In this document: piece by piece, positions 25,170-35,092 of the stretch
Position numbering within the stretch: position 1 is the stretch's first letter
How the letters are laid out: every line of letters starts with the position of its first letter
Assembly (NCBI RefSeq): GCF_004795105.1
Contig: NZ_SSBL01000004.1
Location: 408,590-472,589 of the forward strand
Direction of reading: 5' to 3'
Origin: Streptomyces sp. A0642
Lineage (GTDB): Bacteria; Actinomycetota; Actinomycetes; Streptomycetales; Streptomycetaceae
DNA: 64,000 nt
Program-made: the position numbers and the translations under genes
The notes under the pieces: generated by a model
Databases searched by the model: none
Seen by the model: only the letters and a program-made list of their open reading frames with translations
Told to the model about the DNA's origin: nothing

Positions 25170-25775
25170 ATGAGTGCCGACGACCCTTCCCCCGGTCTGC
25201 GCGAACGCAAGAAGCGCGCGACACGCGACGCCCTTGCGGGCATGGCGCTGCGCATGGCCGCGGACCAGGGGATCGAGAACGTGACCGTGGAAGCGGTCAC
25301 CGACGCGGTCGGCGTCTCCGTACGCACGTTCTTCAACTACTTCCCGTGCCTGGAGGACGCGATCATCCGCCCCGGCCGGCACCATGCCGAGCGGACCCGC
25401 CGGGCCGTGCTCAACGCCCCGGAACACCTCACGGCGCTCGAAGCCCTCAGCGAGGCGCTCGCCCAGGAACTCGCCCCCATCGAGGAGGGCCATGAACGCT
25501 GGGCGCTCCAGATGAAGGTGCTCAGGTCGAGCCCCTCGCTGCTTCCGGCCTTCCTCGCCGCCCAGGGCGCCGACGAGCGCGCCCTCGTCGCCGCCGTGGC
25601 CGAGCGCCTGGGCCAGGACCCCGAGACCGATCTCTACCCGCGGCTCCTGGCCCACGCGGCGATCGCCGCCGTGCGCGCCGCCGCGGAGGTCTGGGTGGCC
25701 TCCGGCCGCACCCGTACGTTCCAGAGCCTGTGCCGCGACGCCTTCGCCTCGCTGGCGGCGGGGCTGGCCGTCTGA
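25170..25775 (+). CDS. TetR family transcriptional regulator
   Basis: 201 residues from ATG 25170. N-terminal helix-turn-helix: RKKRATRDALAGMALRMAAD, then VTVEAVTDAVGVSVRTFFNY, with the typical TFFNYF recognition helix end. The C-terminal ligand domain carries KVLRSSPSLLPAFLAAQ, as in regulators of EmrB/QacA-type exporters. The MFS gene starts 102 bp downstream on the same strand and an AATTTTGC dyad lies just upstream. Expected to repress its own transcript and the exporter. Confidence 0.85.
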   Translation: MSADDPSPGLRERKKRATRDALAGMALRMAADQGIENVTVEAVTDAVGVSVRTFFNYFPCLEDAIIRPGRHHAERTRRAVLNAPEHLTALEALSEALAQELAPIEEGHERWALQMKVLRSSPSLLPAFLAAQGADERALVAAVAERLGQDPETDLYPRLLAHAAIAAVRAAAEVWVASGRTRTFQSLCRDAFASLAAGLAV

Positions 25776-25877
25776 AGCACGTCCGGCCCGGACCCTCCGC
25801 GGCCCCCACCACCGCTCACCGCAGAACCCGTCACCACAGAACCAGTCACGTCACCAGAGAATGAGGAACGTCAGCCG

Positions 25878-27482
25878 ATGACCGCTGCCGTCACACCCGA
25901 GACCGGTACGGCCGGTGCGCCCGAGGGGGACGCATCCGGCATGACCCGCCGCCAGATACTCCAGGCCATGTCCGGCCTGATGGCCGGCATGTTCGTGGCC
26001 ATCCTGGCCTCCACCGTGGTCTCCAACGCCCTGCCGAGGATCATCTCCGATCTGCACGGCAGCCAGTCCTCCTACACCTGGGTCGTCACCGCCGAACTCC
26101 TCGCCATGACGGCGACGGTCCCGATCTGGGGCAAGCTGTCCGACCTCTACGACAAGAAGCTGCTCATCCAGCTCTCGCTGTCGATGTTCATCGTCGGTTC
26201 GCTCGTCGCCGGCTTCTCGCACAGCATCGGGCTGCTCATCGTGAGCCGTGTCGTCCAGGGGATCGGCGCGGGCGGCCTCACCGCGCTCGCCCAGGTCGTC
26301 ATGGCGGCGATCATTCCGCCCCGCGAACTCGGCCGCTACTCCGGCATCTTCGGCGCCGTCTTCGCCGTCGGCACGGTCGCGGGACCGCTCATCGGCGGTG
26401 TGCTCGTCGACACCTCGTGGCTCGGCTGGCGCTGGTGCTTCTTCATCGGCGTGCCGTTCGCACTGCTCGCCATCGTGCTGCTCCAGCTGACCCTGAGGCT
26501 GCCCACCGTCCGCAGGGAAGTGAAGATCGACTATCTCGGCGCCGTGCTCATCATGAGCGGTGTCAGTGCCCTGCTGCTGTGGGTGACCCTCGCGGGCAAC
26601 CGGTTCGACTGGGCCTCGTGGCAGACCGCCGCGCTCGTCAGTGGCGGCGTGCTCCTGCTGGCCGCCGCGGTCCTGGTCGAGTCCAGGGTCCAGGAACCGA
26701 TCATCCCGCTGGACATCTTCCGCAACCGCACCGTGGCGCTGACGACGATCGCGAGCCTCCTCGTCGGCGTCGCCATGTTCGGCGGCACGGTGTTCCTCTC
26801 GCAGTACTTCCAGACCTCGCTCGGCAAGTCGCCGACCACCGCGGGTCTGATGAGCCTGCCGATGATCCTCGGTCTGATGGTCTCCACGACCGTCGCCGGG
26901 CAGATCATCTCCTCCCGGGGCAAGTGGAAGGGCTTCCTGATCGCGGGCGGCATCATCATGACGGCGGGCATGGGCCTGCTGTCCACGATCGGCGCCGACA
27001 CGTCGTTCACCGTGCTCAGCCTCTACATGGTCGTGCTCGGCGTGGGCGTCGGCATGCTGATGCAGAACCTGGTGCTGGCCGCACAGAACGACGTTCCCGC
27101 TTCCGAACTCGGTGCGGCGACCTCGGTCCTCTCGTTCTTCCGCAGTCTCGGAGGCGCGATCGGCACGAGCGCGCTGGGCGCGGTGCTCGCCCACCGGGTG
27201 GCCCAGGAGTTGGAGAAGGGCTTCGGCGGTGCGGCGGACGGCGGGGGTGCCGGAGAGAGCGTTCCCGACCTCGGCAGCCTGCCCGAAGGGGCCCGCCAGG
27301 TGGTCGAGCAGGCGTACGGCGCCGCGACCGCGGACGTCTTCCTGATCGGCGCCCCCTTCGCGTTCCTCGCCCTGATCGTGGTCCTCTTCATCAAGGAGAA
27401 GCCGCTCAGGACCCAGAGCGGCATGGAGCGGCTCGCGGAGGAGACCGCCGCGGCGGCGAAGCCGGTCACCACGACGCACTGA
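25878..27482 (+). CDS. MFS drug exporter, DHA2 (EmrB/QacA) family
   Basis: 534 residues with about 14 hydrophobic segments. MFS motif A-like GKLSDLYDKKLLIQ after helix 2-3, and the antiporter motif C-like GAVFAVGTVAGPLIGGVLVD near residues 155-175. The N-terminal tail before the first helix holds MTRRQILQAM. DHA2 proteins are proton-driven multidrug or metabolite exporters. Controlled most likely by the adjacent TetR. A strong hairpin terminator follows. Confidence 0.88.
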   Translation: MTAAVTPETGTAGAPEGDASGMTRRQILQAMSGLMAGMFVAILASTVVSNALPRIISDLHGSQSSYTWVVTAELLAMTATVPIWGKLSDLYDKKLLIQLSLSMFIVGSLVAGFSHSIGLLIVSRVVQGIGAGGLTALAQVVMAAIIPPRELGRYSGIFGAVFAVGTVAGPLIGGVLVDTSWLGWRWCFFIGVPFALLAIVLLQLTLRLPTVRREVKIDYLGAVLIMSGVSALLLWVTLAGNRFDWASWQTAALVSGGVLLLAAAVLVESRVQEPIIPLDIFRNRTVALTTIASLLVGVAMFGGTVFLSQYFQTSLGKSPTTAGLMSLPMILGLMVSTTVAGQIISSRGKWKGFLIAGGIIMTAGMGLLSTIGADTSFTVLSLYMVVLGVGVGMLMQNLVLAAQNDVPASELGAATSVLSFFRSLGGAIGTSALGAVLAHRVAQELEKGFGGAADGGGAGESVPDLGSLPEGARQVVEQAYGAATADVFLIGAPFAFLALIVVLFIKEKPLRTQSGMERLAEETAAAAKPVTTTH

Positions 27483-27491
27483 TCACCGGTC

Positions 27492-27541
27492 ACGGAGCCC
27501 CGCACCGCACGCGCCTGTCGCGCGTCGGCGCGGGGCTCCGT
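27492..27541 (+). terminator. rho-independent-type terminator after the MFS gene
   Basis: ACGGAGCCCCGC (27492-27503) pairs perfectly with GCGGGGCTCCGT (27530-27541); the loop contains a secondary GCGCG helix. Ten bp after the MFS stop. Confidence 0.7.
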
Positions 27542-27646
27542 CGTGACCGCGCCGCGCCCGAGGGGGCTCCTGCACCGCCGAGCCTTGCATCATATGAGGG
27601 CGGACCAGGATGGATCGAACCTATTTCGGCCTGTCATGGTGTCGCC

Positions 27647-29812
27647 ATGACTCCCCCCTTCGACACCCCTGCCGCCGCGTCCACGACCGCCGTGGAACGC
27701 TTCCCCCTCCAGTTCGCACGCACCCGTCGCTTCTCGCTCGGTGTGCCCCGGCAGTTCACCGTCTCCCCCGACGGCGAACGGGTGCTGTTCGTCCGGACCA
27801 CCTCCGGCACCGACCCCGTGAGCCGGCTCTGGCTGTACGAGGATGGCGCGGAGCGGATGCTCGCCGACCCCCTGGGCCCCGGCTTCGCGGACGACGTCCC
27901 GGGCGAGGCGCCGCCGGAGGAAGCGGCCCGGCGGGAGCGCGCCCGCGTGACCTCCTCCGGGGTGGTCTCCTACGCCGCCGACGCCTCGGTACGGCTGGCC
28001 GTCTTCGCCCTGGGGGGTGTCCTGTGGGCAGTCCGCACCGACGGCGGCGCCCCGCGCAGGATCGCCACGGCCGGACCGGTCGTCGATCCGCGTCCCTCAC
28101 CCGACGGCTCCCTGATCGCGTACGTCTCCGGGGGCGCTCTGCGGACCGTACGGGTGGACGGAACCGGCGACCGGCCGCTCGCCGAACCGGAGGGGGAGCA
28201 GGTCACGTACGGGCTGTCCGACTACGTCTCGCAGGAGTCGATCGGACGCTCGCGCGGCTACTGGTGGTCGCCCCGCGGTGACGCGCTCCTCGTCGCCCGG
28301 GTGGACACGGCGGAGGTCCGGCGCCGGTACATCGCCGACCCCTCGGACCCGGAGCGTCCGCCCCGCGTGGTGGCATATCCGGCCGCCGGTACGGCGAACG
28401 CGAAGGTGTCGCTGCATCTGGTGGGGGTCGGCGGGGAGCGGACCGGCGTCCGCCTCCCCGCCGAGGCCGGCGAGGGACACCCCGAAGGGGCCTGGACGGA
28501 CCGGGCGTTCGAGTACGTCGTGGCGGCGGGCTGGGACCGTCACGGGCCGCTCGTCTCCGTACAGACGCGGGACCAGCGCTCGGTGTACGTACTGGAGGTG
28601 GACGAAGCCTCCGGGGCGACCCGGACCGTGCACCGGACCCACGACCCGGCCTGGGTCGCCCTTCGTCCGGGCACCCCGTCGCGTCTCGGCTCCGGGGCGC
28701 TCGTCGTCCCCGCGCGGCCGGGCGGCGACACCCAGGGGCTGGACATCGGCGGTACCACGACACCGCCTGGCCTGGAGGTCCGCGAGGTGATCGGCACGGC
28801 GGGCGGCCGGGTGTTCTTCACCGGGGGCGAGGAGCCGACCGAGATCCACGTCTGGTCCCACGCCTGCGGTGCTCCCGGCGAAGGCCCCGTACGCGTCAGC
28901 GGCACACCCGGTGTGCACACGGCGGCGGTCGGAGGCCCGACCGTGGTCCTCGACAGCAGGACACCGGACGGCCATACCGTGACGGTGCTCCGCGACGGCG
29001 TGCCGGCGGGCCGCATCTCCGTGATGGCCGAGACGCCCCTCGTCATCCCGCGGCCGCTGGCCCTGAGCCTGGGCGACCGGGAACTGCGCAGCAGGCTCTA
29101 CCTGCCGTCCTGGCACCGGCCGGGCGACGGCCCGCTGCCGGTGCTGCTCAGCCCCTACGCCGGCCATGGCATGCAGATCGTGCTGGAGGTGCGGACCTGG
29201 TGGGTCGCGGTCGCCCAGTGGTTCGCCGAGCAGGGGTTCGCGGTGCTGGTCACGGACGGACGGGGCACGCCGGGCCGCGGCGAGGCGTGGGAGAAGTCGG
29301 TGTACGGGGACCGCCTGACGGCCGTCCTGGAGGACCAGATCGACGCCTTGCGCGCGGCTGCCGCCCGCCACCCCGACCTCGACCTGACCCGGGTGGCGAT
29401 GCGCGGCTGGTCGTTCAGCGGGTATCTGGCGGCGGCGGCCGTGCTGCGGCACCCCGAGGTCTTCCACGCGGCGGTGGCGGGTGCGGCCCCCGCCGACCGG
29501 CGGCTCTACGACACCCATTGGGAGGAGCGCTTCCTCGGCCACCCGGACGTCCAGCCGGGGAACTACGCCCGCAATTCGCTCCTGGACGAGGCGGCGGGGC
29601 TGACGCGGCCGCTCATGCTCGTCCACGGTCTTGCCGATGACAATGTGGCCGTGGCGCACACGCTGCGGTTCTCCGCAGCACTGCTCGCCGCGGGCAGGCC
29701 GCACACGGTGCTGCCGCTTTCGGGCGCCGGTCACCTGGTCGGCCAGGAGCGCACCGCGAGCGGCCTGCTGCTGCTGGAGCTGGATTTCCTGAGGAAGTCC
29801 CTGGGTCTTTGA
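27647..29812 (+). CDS. S9 family prolyl oligopeptidase / dipeptidyl peptidase IV-like
   Basis: 721 residues from ATG 27647. N-terminal beta-propeller with repeated strands such as [15 protein letters not shown] and [16 protein letters not shown], and DPP4-type [20 protein letters not shown]. The C-terminal alpha/beta hydrolase carries the nucleophile in RGWSFSGY (residue about 589; the usual motif is GWSYGG), Asp in LADDNV and His in GAGHLV. No signal peptide is seen, so probably cytoplasmic. Cleaves short peptides after proline or alanine in known relatives. Confidence 0.88.
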   Translation: MTPPFDTPAAASTTAVERFPLQFARTRRFSLGVPRQFTVSPDGERVLFVRTTSGTDPVSRLWLYEDGAERMLADPLGPGFADDVPGEAPPEEAARRERARVTSSGVVSYAADASVRLAVFALGGVLWAVRTDGGAPRRIATAGPVVDPRPSPDGSLIAYVSGGALRTVRVDGTGDRPLAEPEGEQVTYGLSDYVSQESIGRSRGYWWSPRGDALLVARVDTAEVRRRYIADPSDPERPPRVVAYPAAGTANAKVSLHLVGVGGERTGVRLPAEAGEGHPEGAWTDRAFEYVVAAGWDRHGPLVSVQTRDQRSVYVLEVDEASGATRTVHRTHDPAWVALRPGTPSRLGSGALVVPARPGGDTQGLDIGGTTTPPGLEVREVIGTAGGRVFFTGGEEPTEIHVWSHACGAPGEGPVRVSGTPGVHTAAVGGPTVVLDSRTPDGHTVTVLRDGVPAGRISVMAETPLVIPRPLALSLGDRELRSRLYLPSWHRPGDGPLPVLLSPYAGHGMQIVLEVRTWWVAVAQWFAEQGFAVLVTDGRGTPGRGEAWEKSVYGDRLTAVLEDQIDALRAAAARHPDLDLTRVAMRGWSFSGYLAAAAVLRHPEVFHAAVAGAAPADRRLYDTHWEERFLGHPDVQPGNYARNSLLDEAAGLTRPLMLVHGLADDNVAVAHTLRFSAALLAAGRPHTVLPLSGAGHLVGQERTASGLLLLELDFLRKSLGL

Positions 29813-29885
29813 ACACAGCTCACCGGCCGCGCGTACCCCTGGACGAAGCGTCGGAGCCGAGAACACCGTGGAAGGAACAGCCAGC

Positions 29886-30338
29886 ATGAGCGCATCGCAG
29901 GACCACGAGGTCCGCATCGGACGCCGGACCGTCGTCACGGCGGCCGGCGCCGTCTCCGCGGCCGCCGTACTGACCGCGTGCGGGGGCTCGAAGGAGGCGG
30001 CCGGCTCCGGTGTCGTCGAGCAGTCCGACGACGGTGGGGGCGGCGGGGGCGGCGTCCTCGCGAAGACCGCCGACATCCCGGAGGGCGGCGGCAAGGTCTT
30101 CGCGGATCAGGGGGTCGTGGTGACGCAGCCCGCGGCCGGTGAGTTCAAGGCGTTCTCGTCCAAGTGCACCCACCTGGGCTGCGCCGTGTCGAGCGTCTCC
30201 GACGGGACCATCCACTGCCCGTGCCACGGCAGCGCTTTCGACGTGGCCACCGGAGCCGTCAAGGGGGGCCCGGCCACCAAGCCCCTGCCCCCCGCCGCGA
30301 TCACGGTCGAGGGCGACTCGATCAGCCTGACCTCCTAG
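29886..30338 (+). CDS. Rieske [2Fe-2S] Tat-exported lipoprotein
   Basis: 150 residues from ATG 29886 with GGAAGGA upstream. Twin-arginine motif IGRRTVV at residues 12-18, lipobox LTAC (Cys about 34), a Gly/Asp linker, then a Rieske domain with CTHLGC and CPCHGS, the four ligands of the cluster. Likely anchored to the outer face of the membrane and redox active; partner unknown. Its 3' end overlaps the convergent isochorismatase-fold gene by 17 bp. Confidence 0.88.
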   Translation: MSASQDHEVRIGRRTVVTAAGAVSAAAVLTACGGSKEAAGSGVVEQSDDGGGGGGGVLAKTADIPEGGGKVFADQGVVVTQPAAGEFKAFSSKCTHLGCAVSSVSDGTIHCPCHGSAFDVATGAVKGGPATKPLPPAAITVEGDSISLTS

Positions 30339-31005
30339 CCTCCGGCCCGCCCCGCCCTCCCCCGGACCGTCCGCCTCCTCTCAGCCAGCAGCCGAGCAGG
30401 TCGTCGGTCGCGGTCACCGTGGCGACCAGGGCGAGGGTGTTGCGGATCATCGCGGGGGTGTAGTCGGCGGGCACCCCCGCGATGGCATCGGAGGGCACCA
30501 CCGCCGTGTAGCCGAGGTTCACGGCGTCGAAGACCGCGTTGGGAATGGCGACGTTCGCCGAGACGCCGGTGACGACGAGGGTGCGACAGCCGAGATTCCG
30601 GAGCAGCGCGTCCACGTCCGTCCCCGCTATCGGCGACAGCCCGTGCAGCCGGCGGACGACGAGGTCCTGCTCCGCCACCTCGATGGGCTCGGCGATGCGC
30701 ACCGCCGTGCTGCCGGAATGCTGCTGTACGGGGAGCCGCTCCGCGGCACGGAAGAGGCGGGCGTTGCTGTTGGCGCCGCGGCCGTCCGGGCGGCGTTCGG
30801 CCACCGCGTGGATGACCTGGACGCCGGCCTCGTGTGCTGCGGAGACCAGCCGCGCGACGTTGTGCAGGGCCCCGGACGACCGGGCCTCCCTGGCCAGTTC
30901 GGGCAGCGCGCTGCCGGGACCCACCACCCCCTGCTGGCATTCCACCGTCAGCAGGACGGTGGTCGCGGGTTCGGTCTGTCCGGCCAGCTGTTCCCTGGTC
31001 GCCAC
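30322..31005 (-). CDS. isochorismatase-fold protein lacking the catalytic triad
   Basis: 227 residues with the isochorismatase-like hydrolase layout: a first strand [14 protein letters not shown], a middle [20 protein letters not shown], and the helix start [20 protein letters not shown]. In active members these positions carry Asp, Lys and the nucleophilic Cys; here they read Glu22, Arg118/119 and Ala153. It should not hydrolyse by the usual cysteine mechanism and may be a binding protein or use another chemistry. The fold assignment is confident, the function is not. Confidence 0.78.
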   Translation of the reverse strand: MATREQLAGQTEPATTVLLTVECQQGVVGPGSALPELAREARSSGALHNVARLVSAAHEAGVQVIHAVAERRPDGRGANSNARLFRAAERLPVQQHSGSTAVRIAEPIEVAEQDLVVRRLHGLSPIAGTDVDALLRNLGCRTLVVTGVSANVAIPNAVFDAVNLGYTAVVPSDAIAGVPADYTPAMIRNTLALVATVTATDDLLGCWLRGGGRSGGGRGGPEARRSG

Positions 31006-31048
31006 GGCTGCCCCTCTCGGTGACGGATCGAGCGCGCGAGGCTAACCC

Positions 31049-31062
31049 TCATTGCGCAATGA
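31049..31062. promoter_or_regulatory. 14-bp palindrome in the divergent promoter
   Basis: TCATTGCGCAATGA, a perfect 14-bp palindrome lying 44 bp upstream of the isochorismatase-fold gene start, between two divergent genes. Symmetric sites of this size are typical for dimeric HTH regulators. No regulator is encoded directly adjacent. Confidence 0.45.
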
Positions 31063-31202
31063 AGGAAGAGGCCCCATGATTCCTGCCACACAGTCAGCTG
31101 TCGGGCCGCCCAGTGCCGTGCCGGGCGATGCCTCCCCCGCGACGGTCCACGGGCCGCGGCGAGGGGCGCCAGCGGCTCCGGCTCACAGGAAGGGGTCTTC
31201 CC

Positions 31203-31679
31203 ATGGCACTCGGTCAGCGGCGGGGCCGCCGGATCATGATGACGGACGAGGAGCGCGACGCGTACCTCGCCGATCAGCGCACCTGCCGGGTCGCCACCGT
31301 CGGGGCGGACGGCCGCCCGCACGTCGGCGCCCTCTGGTTCTGCTGGGACGGAACCTCGCTGTGGCTCTACTCCATCACCCGGAGCCTGCGCTGGTCGCAG
31401 CTGAGCCAGGACCCGAGGATTTCCGTGGTCGTCGACGACGGGGTGGAGTACGGAGAGCTGCGCGGCATCGAACTCGCGGGCGACGCCGTCTTCGTCGGCG
31501 AGGCCCCGCGCACCGGCGAACCGTGTCCCGAACTCACCGTTCCGGAGCGGCTGTTCGCAGCGAAGTACTTCGGCATGGAGACGATGCCGCACGACGGCCG
31601 ACACGCCTGGATGCGGCTCACACCCGACACCGTCACCTCGTGGGACTTCGGCAAACTGGCCGGCCCGGCCGGCACCTGA
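31203..31679 (+). CDS. pyridoxamine 5'-phosphate oxidase-like flavin/F420-binding protein
   Basis: 158 residues from ATG 31203, preceded by AGGAAGGGG. Split beta-barrel features: TCRVATVGADGRPHVGALWF, the second strand with DPRISVVVDDGVEYGELRGI and a late TPDTVTSWDFGKLAG. This family binds FMN, F420 or heme and includes deazaflavin-dependent reductases; the exact cofactor cannot be told. Stands alone between divergent and convergent genes. Confidence 0.75.
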   Translation: MALGQRRGRRIMMTDEERDAYLADQRTCRVATVGADGRPHVGALWFCWDGTSLWLYSITRSLRWSQLSQDPRISVVVDDGVEYGELRGIELAGDAVFVGEAPRTGEPCPELTVPERLFAAKYFGMETMPHDGRHAWMRLTPDTVTSWDFGKLAGPAGT

Positions 31680-31688
31680 GCCTCGCGG

Positions 31689-32609
31689 CTACTCGTCCCC
31701 CAGGGGATCGTCCAGCTCCCGCCCCGCCTCCCGGAGTGCCGCGACCGCGGCCCTGATCGACGGACGCCGGTCGGCGTCCGCCCGCCACACGGCGTGGACG
31801 TGCCGTCGCATCTTCTGCCGGACCGGTACCAGGCGCACGCCGTCGGGCACCGGCCCGCGGCCCAGCCGGGGCGCCACGCAGACCCCCATTCCCGCGGCGA
31901 TCAGGGAGAGTTGGGTGTGGTGCTCGCCGGCGAGGTGGGCGATGCGCGGCTCGATCCCCTTGGAGCGGAGGGTGAACATCAGCCAGTCGTAGCAGAATTC
32001 ACCCTCGGGCCACGACACCCAGTCGTCCTCGGCGAAGTCCTCCAGGTCGACCGTGTCGCGCTCCGCGAGCGGATGACCGGCCGGCATGGCGATGTCCGGC
32101 GCGTCGTCGAGCAGGTGGGCACGGGCGAGGCCGCCCGGGACCGGCAGCCGCTTGTTGCTCCAGTCCAGCACCACGGCGAGATCGATGTCCCCCCTGAGTA
32201 CCGCCCGGATCCCGTCCTCGGGCTCCAGTTCCCGGGTCCGCGCCCGGAGTTCGGGGTGGGCCGCGCGCAGCGCCAGGAGCGTGGCCGGAAAGAGTCCGCG
32301 CGCCGCGGTGGGGAACGCGCCCAGCCGGATCTCGCCCACCACCTCGCCCCGCTGCGCCTCGATGTCGGACTGGGCGAGCTCGACCTGCGAGAGGATGCGG
32401 GCCGCGTGGTCGGCGAGCAGTTGTCCGGCGTCGGTGAGCCGGACGCCCCGGCCGTTCCTGGCCAGCAGTTGCTGGCCCACCTCACGCTCCAGCTTCGCCA
32501 TCTGCTGGGAGACGGCGGAGGTGGTGACGTGCAGCCCCTCGGCGGCGCCGCTGACGGAACCGAGCCGGGCCAGGGCATCGAGGGTGCGCAGGCGCTCCAG
32601 GTTCAACAT
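31689..32609 (-). CDS. LysR family transcriptional regulator
   Basis: 306 residues from ATG 32609 (MLNLERLRTLDALARLGSVS). Winged HTH with GLHVTTSAVSQQMAKLEREV and LTDAGQLLADHAARIL, then a periplasmic-binding-like effector domain (VVGEIRLGAFPTAARGLFPA). Divergent from an EamA-type exporter gene 75 bp away, the usual sign that it controls that gene. A candidate binding dyad lies in the gap. Confidence 0.88.
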   Translation of the reverse strand: MLNLERLRTLDALARLGSVSGAAEGLHVTTSAVSQQMAKLEREVGQQLLARNGRGVRLTDAGQLLADHAARILSQVELAQSDIEAQRGEVVGEIRLGAFPTAARGLFPATLLALRAAHPELRARTRELEPEDGIRAVLRGDIDLAVVLDWSNKRLPVPGGLARAHLLDDAPDIAMPAGHPLAERDTVDLEDFAEDDWVSWPEGEFCYDWLMFTLRSKGIEPRIAHLAGEHHTQLSLIAAGMGVCVAPRLGRGPVPDGVRLVPVRQKMRRHVHAVWRADADRRPSIRAAVAALREAGRELDDPLGDE

Positions 32610-32634
32610 GTAAGCAATGCTACGCGGGAGCCGA

Positions 32635-32652
32635 CACAAAGTCTCACTTGTG
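32635..32652. promoter_or_regulatory. candidate LysR-binding dyad
   Basis: CACAAAGTCTCACTTGTG, an imperfect inverted repeat (CACAA...TTGTG, with a one-base offset in the inner AGT/ACT) in the 74-bp gap between LysR and the exporter. Position and size fit an LTTR recognition site. Confidence 0.4.
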
Positions 32653-32683
32653 CTACGAGATAACCTTCGTCATCGTTGCCCTC

Positions 32684-33724
32684 ATGAGCGCACCGCCCGC
32701 ACCGGCAAGCCCGGCCACCGTGACACCGGGAGTCAGCCAGCCCCCTCCGGTCTCCCCACCCACCGGATCCGACGGTCCCACCGCCACCGCCCGTCCGGCG
32801 CTGGACTGGCGGCTGCGTTTCGCGGCACTCTCCCTCATCTGGGGCTTCAGCTTCCTCCTGATCAAGGTCGGAACCGAGGGCTACGCGCCGTTCCAGGTCA
32901 CGCTCGGGCGGCTCCTGTCGGGGACCGCGGTCCTGGCCGCGGCCATGGTGGTGAAGCGGGAGCGGCTGCCGCGCACCGCCCGCACCTGGGGCCATCTGGC
33001 CGTCGCGGCCTTCTTCCTCAACGCCCTGCCGTTCTCCCTGTTCGCCTACGCGGAACTCACCATCCCGTCGACCCTGGCCGGCATCTGCAACGCGACCTCA
33101 CCGCTGTGGGGCATGGCGCTGTCCCTCGTCGCCCTCTCCGAGGACCGCCCGACCCGTCGGCGCGTCGCCGGTCTCGGGCTCGGATTCCTCGGCGTACTGA
33201 CCGTGCTGGGCGCGTGGCAGGGCTTCACGGGTCTGGACGTCAGCGGTACGGCGATGGCGCTCCTGGCCTCCCTCAGCTATCCCGTCGGCTGGATCTACGT
33301 CCGGAGGACTCTGGCGGGCAGCGGTTCGTCGGCCCTCTCCCTCACCGGCAGCCAGCTCTTCCTCGGCACGGTGCAACTCACCCTGGTCACGCCGCTGTTC
33401 ACCTCGGCACCGGATGGATTCCCGCTCCGGCCCACCCTGGCCGTCGTCGCCCTGGGGGCCCTGGGAACGGGGCTCGCCGTGCTGCTCCAGTACGGCCTGG
33501 TCACCGAGGTCGGCCCGACGACCGCCCAGATGGTCACCTACTTCATCCCGGTGATCGCCACCGCCGCCGGAGTCGCCGTGCTCGGCGAGCAGCTGAGCTG
33601 GAACACCCCGGTCGGCGCGGTCGTCGTCCTGGCGGGCGCCGCACTGACGCAGAGCAGGCCGCGCGCCGCCGGGGCTTCCGCGCCTCCCGAGCCCGCCGCG
33701 GCCCCGCACCGGGAGTCGTCGTAG
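32684..33724 (+). CDS. EamA/DMT superfamily exporter
   Basis: 346 residues from ATG 32684. A Pro/Ser/Thr-rich cytoplasmic N-terminus of about 40 residues precedes ten predicted hydrophobic segments in two EamA repeats (LSLIWGFSFLLIKVG; GTAMALLASLSYPVGWIYVR). Transported compound unknown; family members export amino acids, nucleosides or metabolites. Controlled probably by the divergent LysR protein. The last base before its neighbour's stop is only 1 bp away, so the two genes converge tightly. Confidence 0.85.
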   Translation: MSAPPAPASPATVTPGVSQPPPVSPPTGSDGPTATARPALDWRLRFAALSLIWGFSFLLIKVGTEGYAPFQVTLGRLLSGTAVLAAAMVVKRERLPRTARTWGHLAVAAFFLNALPFSLFAYAELTIPSTLAGICNATSPLWGMALSLVALSEDRPTRRRVAGLGLGFLGVLTVLGAWQGFTGLDVSGTAMALLASLSYPVGWIYVRRTLAGSGSSALSLTGSQLFLGTVQLTLVTPLFTSAPDGFPLRPTLAVVALGALGTGLAVLLQYGLVTEVGPTTAQMVTYFIPVIATAAGVAVLGEQLSWNTPVGAVVVLAGAALTQSRPRAAGASAPPEPAAAPHRESS

Positions 33725-33725
33725 C

Positions 33726-35057
33726 TCATCCGTAGCTGCGCGGGGCGGCGGGCCCCGCCGCTGACGCCACCGCGTCCGCGAGCGGCCCGATGTCCTCGTC
33801 GGTGAGCGGCGACACGGTGATCCGGATTCCCTGGGGTGCGGTCATCCGGAAGCGGGATCCGGGCGCCACCGCCCAGCCGGCGTGCAGCAGTCGCGCCACG
33901 GCCCCCGTCTCGTCGCTCACCGGGACCCACACGTTCATCCCGCTGCGTCCGTGGGCCTCGACGCCCCGGTGCGCCAGGGCCCCGACGAGCGCGTCCCGGC
34001 GGCGCGCGTACGACCGGGCCACCTCCCGGGAGTCGACCGCGCCGGTCACCCACAGGTGCACCACCGCCCGCTGCAGCAGCCGGCTGACCCAGCCGGGACC
34101 CAGGCGCTGCCGTCCGGAGACCCGGTCGGCGGTGACCGCGTCCCCGGTCAGCACGGCGACCCGCAGGTCGGGCCCGTACGCCTTGGCGACGGAGCGCACG
34201 AACGCCCAGCGGTCCGTGACGCCGGCCAGGGGGTGCAGCGGCAGGTCGACGATGGCGTGTCCGTGGTCGTCCTCGATCAGCAGCACGTCCCGGTGCCGGG
34301 CCAGGACCGCCCGCAGTTCGGCCGCGCGCCCGGCGCCGATCGCCGCCCCGGTCGGGTTCTGCGCCCGGTCGGTGATGACGGCCGCACGCGCACCCGCCTC
34401 CAGGGCCGCGCCGAGGGCGTCCGGCAGCGGGCCGTCGTCGTCGACGGCGACCGGTACCGCCCGCATGCCCAGCGCCGGGACGAGATCCAGCAGGCTGCCC
34501 CAGCCGGGATCCTCCACCGCGACCGCGTCGCCCGGCCGGAGATGGGCGACCAGCACCCTTTCGATCGCGTCCAGCGAGCCCGAGGTGGCGATCACCGGCC
34601 CGGCCGGGACGCCGTCCGCGTCGAACCCGGCGCGCGCCAGAGCGGCGAACTCGGGGTCCACGGACTCCTGCGCATACATGCCGGGCGCCTGCGCGTAGGA
34701 CTCGGTGACCGAGGCGAAGGCTTCCGCGAGCCCGGGGAGCAGTGCCGCGTCGGGATTGCCCTCGCCCAGGTCCCGCACACCGGGCGGCGCCTCCACCCTG
34801 ACCGAGCCGCGCGCGGTGCTCGCCGGCCGCGGCCGGACCCTGCTGCCCCGGCGCCCGGCCGTCTCGATCACGCCCCGCTCCCGCAGGGTGCGGTAGGCGG
34901 CCGCCACCGTATTGGGGTTCACCCCCAGCCGGCTCGCCAACTCCCGCAGAGGAGGCAGCACTTGCCCGGGCGCCAGGTCGCCCGACCCGACGGCCCGCTC
35001 CACACTGGCGGCGATTTCCGATGCACGCCGCCCACTGATCCGATACTCTCCTAGCAC
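33726..35057 (-). CDS. MocR/PdxR-type GntR regulator with aminotransferase domain
   Basis: 443 residues. N-terminal GntR winged helix (LPPLRELASRLGVNPNTVAA), then a fold-type I aminotransferase-like domain with the presumptive PLP lysine in VRSVAKAYGPDLR and the PLP phosphate region TSGSLDAIERVL. Members sense PLP or PLP adducts and commonly regulate vitamin B6 genes. A divergent pyridoxamine-phosphate-oxidase-like gene starts 35 bp away, with a 12-bp palindrome in between, matching that theme. Confidence 0.87.
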   Translation of the reverse strand: MLGEYRISGRRASEIAASVERAVGSGDLAPGQVLPPLRELASRLGVNPNTVAAAYRTLRERGVIETAGRRGSRVRPRPASTARGSVRVEAPPGVRDLGEGNPDAALLPGLAEAFASVTESYAQAPGMYAQESVDPEFAALARAGFDADGVPAGPVIATSGSLDAIERVLVAHLRPGDAVAVEDPGWGSLLDLVPALGMRAVPVAVDDDGPLPDALGAALEAGARAAVITDRAQNPTGAAIGAGRAAELRAVLARHRDVLLIEDDHGHAIVDLPLHPLAGVTDRWAFVRSVAKAYGPDLRVAVLTGDAVTADRVSGRQRLGPGWVSRLLQRAVVHLWVTGAVDSREVARSYARRRDALVGALAHRGVEAHGRSGMNVWVPVSDETGAVARLLHAGWAVAPGSRFRMTAPQGIRITVSPLTDEDIGPLADAVASAAGPAAPRSYG

Positions 35058-35068
35058 AAAGAACAGTA

Positions 35069-35080
35069 TGCACTAGTGCA
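35069..35080. promoter_or_regulatory. 12-bp palindrome in the MocR/PNPOx promoter
   Basis: TGCACTAGTGCA, perfectly symmetric, with a CTAGCAC half-like element at 35051-35057. It sits directly before the Shine-Dalgarno of the forward gene and 12 bp from the MocR start, so occupancy would affect both. Likely a MocR site (inference). Confidence 0.5.
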
Positions 35081-35092
35081 ATGGAGTACGCA

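Noticed and set aside
25170..25775. TetR gene as the KstR2 of the steroid cluster
   Set aside because: It is followed by a drug exporter and preceded by a different operator; its sequence looks like exporter-linked TetR proteins.
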